A DNA stretch of 40,231 nucleotides from HGM04593 sp045634085 (lineage in GTDB: Bacteria; Bacteroidota; Bacteroidia; Bacteroidales; Bacteroidaceae): contig JAZQZM010000006.1 in NCBI GenBank assembly GCA_045634085.1, positions 1 to 40,231 of the forward strand. The letters run 5' to 3'. The position numbers and the translations under genes are program-made. Position 1 is the stretch's first letter. Each line of letters begins with the position of its first letter. Under the pieces are notes generated by a model, which was given only the letters and a program-made list of their open reading frames with translations, had not been told where the DNA came from and did not search any database. Shown in pieces: positions 1-5,856 of this stretch.

Positions 1-1034
1 CGATACTTTACAATATATTTGCTTACACCTCTATTACAAGGCCCGAACAACTTGTCAAGTTTATCCTTTTTCCCCTCGTATGCTTGATACGCGATAATCT
101 TGAACAAATTTTCGTGTGCCGCCCACAGCTCATACAACATAGCCATCTCTTCTTCTGTAAACAAGAGCTCATTAAATCGTTCCTTTCCAATAATTTCGCA
201 GACCTTGTTTTCGGGGAATGCAGCTACAAAAGTTTTGTCAAAAACATCTTTGTATGCGTCATACAATTTATCCACATCCCTTTTTTCATCTTTTGAAATA
301 GCAAGGACATTGTATTGCTCTTCGTTCTCATATAAATTACCGTTCTGGCTTCGTAAGTATGAATCTACAAAATCCCTCTGTTCCTCTGCCACAATTTGCA
401 CCAATGCTTCTATTACATATGTCAGCAGTTCCCGGTATGATATGGGTGTAAAGCAGTGGATTTCGGGCTGTGTACCATTGGCCGAAAGGAAAATTTCAAT
501 TCCTTTACCACTTTTCTCTTGCGGATATTCCATAAGATGGGCACAAATGTCATTCAAATACCATATGTTCCGTTTGCCACCCCCTTTGCTGTAAATTTTG
601 TTCTCAATGGCAAGCGGATAAAAAAACTCCTGCGACTCATCAGCAGTTTCAAATGTCATTTTCAGTACCGCCCATATATCTATACATTTATTCTTGTCAT
701 TGTTCACGCACTTTTCAACTTCCACTCCATCAAGAACCTCAACCTTATAATTACCTGCAATAACTTTGGCATAAACGTCACCATTAAAAATGTACCGCCC
801 CATATCTTTGGTTGCAATCAAGCGCATCAACAACTTCAAAGGAGCCTCGTTCAAGCCATGCTCGGCTTTAGGGTCCAACCACCAAGCAATAAATGCATTA
901 TGCTGATTCTCCTTGCATTGCACCTTCAGTGTTTCAAATATGGTACGTTTTTCATAATAATCGGCCAACGATTGGAATTCACGACTATTGACAAGTTCCA
1001 GTATTTTTCCTTTCATATACATCCTATTTTTCAT
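1..1034 (-). CDS. PD-(D/E)XK nuclease family protein (PDDEXK_4-like), 3' end outside the window
   Basis: An uninterrupted minus-strand frame of 344 codons runs from ATG at 1034 off the left edge, so the C-terminus is missing. Near the N-terminus is an H-N-A-F-x-A-W-W-L-D-P-x-x-x-H-G segment (residues 45-60), as seen in the PD-(D/E)XK family Pfam names PDDEXK_4 (a recalled similarity, not a search). The presumed active site is Asp119 (in CIDIW) followed by Glu144-Asn-Lys146 (in LAIENK), the D...ExK arrangement of this nuclease fold. Such proteins are often found near restriction or defence genes; the substrate is unknown. In-frame ATGs at 1022 and 1016 are alternative starts. The plus-strand frames here give no recognisable protein. 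The gene is followed upstream on the same strand by two small membrane proteins. Confidence 0.72.
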   Translation of the reverse strand, partial: MKNRMYMKGKILELVNSREFQSLADYYEKRTIFETLKVQCKENQHNAFIAWWLDPKAEHGLNEAPLKLLMRLIATKDMGRYIFNGDVYAKVIAGNYKVEVLDGVEVEKCVNNDKNKCIDIWAVLKMTFETADESQEFFYPLAIENKIYSKGGGKRNIWYLNDICAHLMEYPQEKSGKGIEIFLSANGTQPEIHCFTPISYRELLTYVIEALVQIVAEEQRDFVDSYLRSQNGNLYENEEQYNVLAISKDEKRDVDKLYDAYKDVFDKTFVAAFPENKVCEIIGKERFNELLFTEEEMAMLYELWAAHENLFKIIAYQAYEGKKDKLDKLFGPCNRGVSKYIVKY

Positions 1035-1071
1035 GAACAAGTAGTAAAAGCATCATAAATGCCACACTTTT

Positions 1072-1293
1072 TCAATGGTCAACATCAATACCGGTGAACT
1101 CCTTGAACTCTTTAACCGTCTTTCCTTTACACATTAAATAAGTAATCACAACAAATGGTGTCACAAAAGCAAACCATCCACACTTGAACAGCCATGGCAA
1201 ACCACTAAGCACAACCCCTATTGTCCATGCCAACAGGCAGCCGGTCGTATAAAAAATAATTGCCTTAATAACATTTTTGAATGTCCACTTCAT
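1072..1293 (-). CDS. small membrane protein, unknown function
   Basis: A 73-codon frame with two hydrophobic stretches (about residues 8-30 and 36-55) and a charged C-terminal tail (KGKTVKEFKEFTGIDVDH). It suggests a two-helix inner-membrane protein. No family is recognised. It lies 37 nt upstream of the nuclease-like gene and 38 nt downstream of the next membrane-protein gene, all on the minus strand, so the three may be co-transcribed. Base composition and codon use resemble the neighbours. Confidence 0.55.
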   Translation of the reverse strand: MKWTFKNVIKAIIFYTTGCLLAWTIGVVLSGLPWLFKCGWFAFVTPFVVITYLMCKGKTVKEFKEFTGIDVDH

Positions 1294-1331
1294 ATAATCA
1301 GCATTAATACATACAACATTGAGGAACTAAA

Positions 1332-1919
1332 CTAAGCAAAGTAAGGAATGAACCACCCCGAAAGCGCACCGGCAATCGCGGCAAACACCATTGCAGCAAA
1401 ACTCCAGTTCTTCAGGTACACATACAGTATCTCTCTCCAACAGAATTTGAAAGTATGATAGAAATATTGTGCATCACCCAACTGAATCATCCTCCTGTTG
1501 GCATAGAGCTGGTACCGGCCAAGAGGAATCAACGGAATGTAGAACAGACTGAAAAAGCTATAACATCCACTGCCGTTAAAACGTCCGTACAGCACCTCGC
1601 AACAACCAAGGAAACTCACAAAAGTCTCTTGCCCTCCACCATCTTTCAGTTCAGTCCACATAATATCCTTGACAAAAGGATAATAGAGATACTTGCTCAG
1701 GAAATAGACCACCGCCGCAATGCAGAACACATTCATCTGCATGGTGCCCCAATACCCATGAGACACCCCAAACCAAATGAATGCCGCAATCATGGAGTAA
1801 CCTATAATGTTGTTCGTGATACTCCATATAGTCTGCAACTGCTCCTCATAGTCAAGCTCTGCCTTTATCCTCTCCAGGCACCCCGGTTCCGAGAGGGATT
1901 TGAATCTTCTTTTTGCCAT
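1332..1919 (-). CDS. multi-pass membrane protein, unknown function
   Basis: A 195-residue protein with a charged N-terminus (MAKRRFKSLSEP) and hydrophobic segments near residues 35-52, 62-80, 120-135 and 172-192. It is probably an inner-membrane protein with three to four helices. No catalytic motif or known family was recognised. The start ATG at 1919 is preceded by an A/T-rich leader typical of Bacteroidales. It is the first gene of a likely three-gene minus-strand unit (this gene, the 73-residue protein, the nuclease-like gene). A role linked to the nuclease is only suggested by position. Confidence 0.6.
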   Translation of the reverse strand: MAKRRFKSLSEPGCLERIKAELDYEEQLQTIWSITNNIIGYSMIAAFIWFGVSHGYWGTMQMNVFCIAAVVYFLSKYLYYPFVKDIMWTELKDGGGQETFVSFLGCCEVLYGRFNGSGCYSFFSLFYIPLIPLGRYQLYANRRMIQLGDAQYFYHTFKFCWREILYVYLKNWSFAAMVFAAIAGALSGWFIPYFA

Positions 1920-2038
1920 ATTACACTTTTTTTAGTTTTACACTATAATATAGTAACCAAGAGGCAAAAATTCATTTTTGGAGTAACTTTTTTTAAAAAG
2001 AAACTTTCTTAAACGGCTTCTAATATTATTTCATTCTA

Positions 2039-2770
2039 TTACAATCCTAATGCATCTTTCCACCACATGGCAAAAAGGGTTGCAGAATTTACACCCAATC
2101 TATCTGAAGACTCCCCAGGATTAATCTCTACAATCATTTCAGGTATAGCATCTATGGTATAGTAATTACTGCCTAAAACCGAAAGTCTTTTGACCGCCTC
2201 ACTAACTATATCAGGTATAACTCCCGATCTGTGATATATTTTATTCATTATAACCCAATATCTCTCTTCTTCATAAAAGATTTCAGGATTTATAAATTTT
2301 CTGACTGCATATACCCCTTTGTAGGGTAAACTTTCATATTTATTTCGTAACTCTTCAATAGAATGTATAGGCCAAACCGAAGCCAATTCACCTTCATCCC
2401 ACAACGATTTTTTTTCGTTCTTTATAAATGCTTTATCCCAGCCTCTTGCTCTTATTTTTTCTTCAACACTCTTTTCCAATTCATTAACAAAGAAAGTTGG
2501 AATAGAAATATCTTTTATCAAATCATAATTTTTAGACATACTCAGTGTTGCATCATACTCCTTCCAACCTTGAATAAAGCGTTTGTCGTTGGGATATTGC
2601 TCTTTACTATGTATAATATATCCTCTATAAAAGAGTTGCTCGCTATCAGGCTTAGGCTCTGTGCCAACACGAATACCAAGCTTTTGCATCGCCTCCACTT
2701 CAGGCAGAAAACCTTGAGGTATTCGAGACGGATTATTTCCGTCTTTTACATAAATAATTTCTTTAATCAT
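2039..2770 (-). CDS. ATP-grasp protein (R2K / DUF4343-like) in RiPP cluster
   Basis: A 243-residue protein. The C-terminal half carries the signature I associate with the ATP-grasp R2K clade: a Lys-rich segment (AFIKNEKKS, 115-122), EERYWVIMNKIYH (168-180) and a metal/ATP-binding motif VEINPGESSD (214-223), with YYTIDA just before it. ATP-grasp enzymes activate carboxylates as acyl-phosphates and join them to amines or other nucleophiles. Its first codons overlap the end of the cyclase gene by 8 nt, implying translational coupling and a shared pathway. Inferred role: tailoring of the RiPP (an extra amide, or addition to the C-terminus) or making a small-molecule partner. It could also be an immunity function, since ATP-grasp enzymes of this clade occur outside RiPP clusters. 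Confidence 0.72.
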   Translation of the reverse strand: MIKEIIYVKDGNNPSRIPQGFLPEVEAMQKLGIRVGTEPKPDSEQLFYRGYIIHSKEQYPNDKRFIQGWKEYDATLSMSKNYDLIKDISIPTFFVNELEKSVEEKIRARGWDKAFIKNEKKSLWDEGELASVWPIHSIEELRNKYESLPYKGVYAVRKFINPEIFYEEERYWVIMNKIYHRSGVIPDIVSEAVKRLSVLGSNYYTIDAIPEMIVEINPGESSDRLGVNSATLFAMWWKDALGL

Positions 2771-3923
2771 CTTTTCTGAATAACGAATGTAGCCATACGG
2801 CTAACGATAATTTTGAAGCAAACTCACAATAAGTTTTATACTCAAATATGAGAGCATCTGTATTTATAAGTTTTTTAATACCCTTTTCAGAGAAAAGGGG
2901 GTGTTTCAAATAATCATACGCCTCTTCAAATAGTGTTTTAAAAGTCTTCATTGAGCTATTCAAACCATCCATTGAATAACCAAAGAAATCGGCACAATAT
3001 GAAAACTCCGATAACTCGTTTGGTATATAATCCTTAAAGAATATTCTTGCCCACCTCTTTGAAGAATCATTGCCTTGCCCTAATCTTAAACTTGTTATAT
3101 TATCAATAATATCTTTATCTGAAAAGAATGAAACCAATTCAATTCCTAATGGAGTATATATAAAATCCTCTTCCCATGGAAATCTAAATTCATTGCCAAT
3201 ATTATAACCCTCAAACAAGTCTATATTTTTCATTGGTTCTGTCAAAAGGGTATCACCGCCTTGTCCTGTAAAAACAACATTACACCCTCTTTTTGCAAAT
3301 TCTTGAGCCAATGCTGTTGATGCAGCAATCATTTTAATATTACTATCGGGTATTTGATGTTTAGTTTTTTTTTCAAGGTTTGAAAAAAAAGGATACTCAT
3401 CCATATTAAGTAATAGTGCATCATCGGCATACCCCATTAAAATCTCTTGAATCCGTTTCTCTGTGCGAAATTCAAAGCGATTAGAACTTAAACCAATTGC
3501 AACAAATGGTATATTAAAATACTTTAATAAACATATTATCAAACTTGAATCTAAACCTCCACTTAAATGTACTCCAATTTTTTTATCACTATACTTATTG
3601 AAATATTTTTCTGCAGCATCTAAAAATGAATTAAGGTCTGCATTAAATAGTTGAGGTTTATATAAATCAGGGACTATCTCTTGTTTACCACTATCCCATT
3701 TGAAACCGACATTAATAACCTTGTAATTAGGGAATATCGGTAACCATCTATTTTGGTCAACCTCTCCTAATTTATCGTTCTTAAGGTAATTATCAACTAA
3801 AAATTCTCTCCATAACCCCTCTTCAAGAGAAGACCAAATATCCGTTAAAATTTTACCATTGCAAGTATTGACAAAAGATAAACTTGGTTGTGGAATACCT
3901 CTTGTAACTTTTTTCTCTTTCAT
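2763..3923 (-). CDS. asparagine-synthetase-like macrolactam cyclase (lasso C-type)
   Basis: A 386-residue protein with the PP-loop ATP-pyrophosphatase motif SGGLDSS (121-127) and a second synthetase motif TGQGGDTLL (219-227), as in AsnB and lasso cyclases such as McjC. In lasso pathways this enzyme adenylates an Asp/Glu side chain of the precursor and closes the ring onto the new N-terminal amine. It is shorter than AsnB or McjC (500 residues or more): only about 110 residues precede the PP-loop, and no N-terminal Cys nucleophile for glutamine hydrolysis is present. That argues against an asparagine-making enzyme and for a cyclase. It sits 1 nt after the B2 peptidase gene. Codons are A/T-rich like its neighbours. 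Confidence 0.8.
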   Translation of the reverse strand: MKEKKVTRGIPQPSLSFVNTCNGKILTDIWSSLEEGLWREFLVDNYLKNDKLGEVDQNRWLPIFPNYKVINVGFKWDSGKQEIVPDLYKPQLFNADLNSFLDAAEKYFNKYSDKKIGVHLSGGLDSSLIICLLKYFNIPFVAIGLSSNRFEFRTEKRIQEILMGYADDALLLNMDEYPFFSNLEKKTKHQIPDSNIKMIAASTALAQEFAKRGCNVVFTGQGGDTLLTEPMKNIDLFEGYNIGNEFRFPWEEDFIYTPLGIELVSFFSDKDIIDNITSLRLGQGNDSSKRWARIFFKDYIPNELSEFSYCADFFGYSMDGLNSSMKTFKTLFEEAYDYLKHPLFSEKGIKKLINTDALIFEYKTYCEFASKLSLAVWLHSLFRKDD

Positions 3924-3924
3924 A

Positions 3925-4518
3925 TTATTTCATCATCGAAACAGGTGTAAACATTATCCAGGAGTAATCATATATGTCTGCATGCTTCCCGTCTTCTATT
4001 ACCCATGCATGCATATGTCTTGATGGAAAGAAACAACCAATAAACATTACTCCATGTTTTTTAAAACGAGCAGATGTTGTAGCAATAAATATTGAACGTG
4101 GAAGACACAATATATTTTGATTTGCGTTTTTGAATATTTTACGAAAAGCGATATTTGCTTCTCCAGCATCTTGGTATATTGAAAAACGACAATAACTTAG
4201 CAACCACAATAGAGGGTAACAATATTTCCACAAAAAGAGTAATATATGGGCATATATTTTAGCAAATGCCGATATTTTGGGAGTAGCACTTATATCTCTT
4301 TTTTTAAGCAAAAACGGATTCAACACAAGTTTTTGATATTGGCAACCATCTTGTAACGAATTTCGGTTTGGCTCTTTTTCATATCCTGTAATTGAATATA
4401 GGAAACCAAAAAACGAATTGAATTTATATTTTTCTCCCGAAAAATATACAGGCATTACTTTATACATAACTTCATTAAATTTAAAAGTGGCTGTGCTAAT
4501 ACACAGCCACAAAATCAT
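3925..4518 (-). CDS. lasso peptide B2-type transglutaminase-like leader peptidase
   Basis: A 197-residue protein whose C-terminal third matches the lasso B2 peptidase pattern: Cys138 in CLPRS, a spaced basic helix followed by GVMFIGCFF, then His170 in HMHAWV and Asp176 in EDG, giving a Cys-His-Asp triad. This enzyme cleaves the leader from the precursor just before ring closure. The N-terminal ~130 residues, including a hydrophobic stretch near 88-110, are longer than in stand-alone B2 proteins. I see no PqqD-like RRE fold there but cannot exclude a diverged one. ATG at 4518 lies 4 nt after the precursor stop; Met18 (4467) is an alternative start. Strong family call by motif; activity is inferred. 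Confidence 0.8.
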   Translation of the reverse strand: MILWLCISTATFKFNEVMYKVMPVYFSGEKYKFNSFFGFLYSITGYEKEPNRNSLQDGCQYQKLVLNPFLLKKRDISATPKISAFAKIYAHILLFLWKYCYPLLWLLSYCRFSIYQDAGEANIAFRKIFKNANQNILCLPRSIFIATTSARFKKHGVMFIGCFFPSRHMHAWVIEDGKHADIYDYSWIMFTPVSMMK

Positions 4519-4522
4519 TTAG

Positions 4523-4636
4523 TTAGTTGTCATAAGCGCTTGTTCTCCAGTGTTTGTAACCGTTCATGTCCTCAATTCCACTTGATTTTCTTCCTCTAAT
4601 AAGAGAACATACTGAAAAAATTTTAATCAATTTCAT
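4523..4636 (-). CDS. candidate lasso/RiPP precursor peptide, 37 aa
   Basis: A 37-codon frame directly upstream of the B2 peptidase gene (4-nt gap). The first 14 residues (MKLIKIFSVCSLIR) could be a short leader. The remainder begins with Gly15 (GRKSSGIED), which places Glu22 and Asp23 at core positions 8 and 9, the spacing used for lasso macrolactams. The tail holds bulky residues (Tyr, Lys, His, Trp, Arg, then a second Tyr) that could lock a threaded ring and ends in Asp-Asn. Unusual points: no Thr at -2 (Ile instead), no Y-x-x-P leader motif, and a very short leader. An A/T-rich leader sequence precedes ATG 4636. The gene call rests on position and core spacing. Confidence 0.62.
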   Translation of the reverse strand: MKLIKIFSVCSLIRGRKSSGIEDMNGYKHWRTSAYDN

Positions 4637-4738
4637 AATCTTTTAATTTTAAAATTTTAAACGCCTACTCTTTTAAGGATTTTTGGCTTTCTCCTATTTT
4701 TTTTATGATTCCTTCTCATCTTTAATGCCGCCTGTCAG

Positions 4739-4846
4739 TTAGCCAAGGTAGAGACCTTCGGACGGGAAGTGCTGCTCGCCGTCGCCCAAGGCAAAACCCT
4801 TTGAATTGGCGACAGTAGCTTTATTTGAATCGTAATAACTTGCCAT
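4739..4846 (-). CDS. 35-aa small protein of unknown function
   Basis: A 35-codon frame, MASYYDSNKATVANSKG at the start and SEGLYLG at the end, 6 nt downstream of the 67-codon gene on the same strand, with an A-rich stretch before its ATG. The spacing suggests the two are co-translated. It is Gly/Asp/Glu-rich, with no membrane segment or signal. Its G/C content is higher than that of the lasso island that begins about 100 nt downstream. It might be a second peptide substrate or simply an unrelated small protein; no family is recognised. Confidence 0.4.
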   Translation of the reverse strand: MASYYDSNKATVANSKGFALGDGEQHFPSEGLYLG

Positions 4847-4852
4847 TTTTAA

Positions 4853-5056
4853 TTATTTCAGCTCTTTCACAATCCAGTTTCCGGGAGAGGCCCAGCTTTC
4901 GGCGCGCGGGCCAAAGCCGGCATTTCTCAGTGCCTGTGCCACCTCGGAGACATGGGGCTGTGTTCCGGTACGTGAGGAAATGACTTGAATCATATAACCT
5001 TTGGGAATGCCGGCATCAACAAAATCACGAGGTGCCTGTAATAGATATGTCTTCAT
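4853..5056 (-). CDS. 67-aa small protein of unknown function
   Basis: A 67-residue soluble, basic protein: MKTYLLQAPRDF, then GIPKGYMIQV, an Ala/Arg-rich helix around residues 38-48 and a Trp-containing end (WASPGNWIVKELK). It looks like a small alpha/beta fold. I considered an RRE (leader-binding) domain because the lasso cluster lacks one, but the length and pattern do not fit a PqqD-like winged helix well. It is the first gene of a possible transcript running through the 35-codon gene toward the lasso cluster. A plausible but imperfect -7 box (TTACTTTG) lies about 50 nt upstream. Function unknown. Confidence 0.5.
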   Translation of the reverse strand: MKTYLLQAPRDFVDAGIPKGYMIQVISSRTGTQPHVSEVAQALRNAGFGPRAESWASPGNWIVKELK

Positions 5057-5182
5057 TATTAAGGTTGCTTAAATTAGCATAAATTAAGATGTCACTTTTT
5101 GCAAAGTAAAAACTTAAAAACCACAAAAACGATTTCATTCCGTACCATTCAAAGGCGAGGGTGCTTTTTAGTCCCAAGTTAC

Positions 5183-5213
5183 TTTAGATTATAGCTCTAT
5201 TTTTATAAATTTG
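5183..5213 (+). promoter_or_regulatory. Bacteroidales-type promoter giving a leaderless mRNA
   Basis: TAAATTTG at 5206-5213 matches the TAnnTTTG -7 box exactly, with a TTTA at 5183-5186 at the right distance (19 nt) for the -33 element. The ATG of the next gene is at 5218, only four bases after the box, so transcription should begin at or next to the start codon. Confidence 0.6.
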
Positions 5214-5217
5214 CGCT

Positions 5218-5814
5218 ATGGCACAGAACGAAGAGAAAAAACACCACGAGAGACTAAGGGCCGATATCGAAAAGATTGCCATGCGCAAGATTGCAGTGAA
5301 ACGCGATTTTGAGTATTTGAGTGCACAGATAATGGAGAGGACGGGGTCATACATAAGCCAGATGACACTGCGCCGGTTCTGGGGCGAAGTTACCGGCAAC
5401 AAGTACAACGTGCAGCCACGCCGTTACACACTCGATACTTTGGCACGCTATACAGGGCACGCCAATTATGAGCAGTATGTAAAGAACCACAACGGCAACG
5501 CCGACAGTACTTTCATAAACAGCGACTACATCATTTCAAATGCACTGAGAAAAGGGAGCATGCTGCACATTGCCTGGGAACCGGGACACTACATCATTGC
5601 CGAGTACCTGGGATGCGAGATGTTCTCGATTACCGAAAGTCACAAGAGCAAACTGAGTTGTGGCGATACATTCCAGACCGAAATCATTACACAAGGCGAG
5701 CCACTGTACCTTAACAGGCTGATACATGACGGCGGTGCTCCGTGCCGCTACGTCTGCGGTCAAAAGATGGGTATAAGATTCAGGCTACTCACATCCGACG
5801 CAACAAATGGGTAA
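5218..5814 (+). CDS. HTH-like N-terminal domain protein, conserved in Bacteroidales, unknown role
   Basis: A 198-residue protein. Residues ~25-85 have the pattern of a Bacteroidales family with a small helical, DNA-binding-like domain: DFEYLSAQI, then ISQMTLRRFWG, then PRRYTLDTLARYTG. The C-terminal half (110-190) is a beta-rich domain with GDTFQTEIITQGEPLYLNRL that resembles a sensor or cradle domain. It is likely cytoplasmic and possibly regulatory. The next gene, the kinase, starts 42 nt downstream on the same strand, so the two probably form one transcript. The start codon lies almost directly at the promoter -7 box. If the leaderless reading is wrong, Met22 is the next possible start. 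Confidence 0.65.
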   Translation: MAQNEEKKHHERLRADIEKIAMRKIAVKRDFEYLSAQIMERTGSYISQMTLRRFWGEVTGNKYNVQPRRYTLDTLARYTGHANYEQYVKNHNGNADSTFINSDYIISNALRKGSMLHIAWEPGHYIIAEYLGCEMFSITESHKSKLSCGDTFQTEIITQGEPLYLNRLIHDGGAPCRYVCGQKMGIRFRLLTSDATNG

Positions 5815-5856
5815 TTGGATACCCGGTGAAAGCTAAACTGAACAAGCAAAGACAAG

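Larger units (their letters stand above)
2039..4636 (-). other. compact lasso-type RiPP gene cluster (AT-rich island)
   Basis: Four closely spaced or overlapping minus-strand genes in the order: 37-codon precursor-like ORF, lasso B2-type peptidase, asparagine-synthetase-like cyclase, ATP-grasp protein. Gaps are 4 nt and 1 nt, then an 8-nt overlap. The whole stretch is plainly richer in A/T than the genes to the right, which suggests horizontal acquisition. No RRE (B1) gene, ABC exporter or isopeptidase was seen inside it. Pairing of B2 peptidase and Asn-synthetase-like cyclase is the hallmark of lasso peptide pathways; the product structure is inference. Confidence 0.75.

Noticed and set aside
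84..1058. Overlapping plus-strand open frames at the left edge
   Set aside because: They give no recognisable protein, while the minus strand of the same region encodes a continuous PD-(D/E)XK nuclease-like protein.
4739..4846. 35-codon ORF as the lasso precursor
   Set aside because: A Gly followed by Glu at position 8 can be found (GFALGDGE), but it lies further from the B2 gene, differs in base composition from the island and has no tail plugs as convincing as those of the 37-codon ORF. Kept only as a small gene.
4853..5056. 67-residue protein as the missing RRE (B1) domain
   Set aside because: Length and residue pattern do not resemble a PqqD-like winged helix; no acidic recognition strand visible. 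A structure prediction could reopen this.
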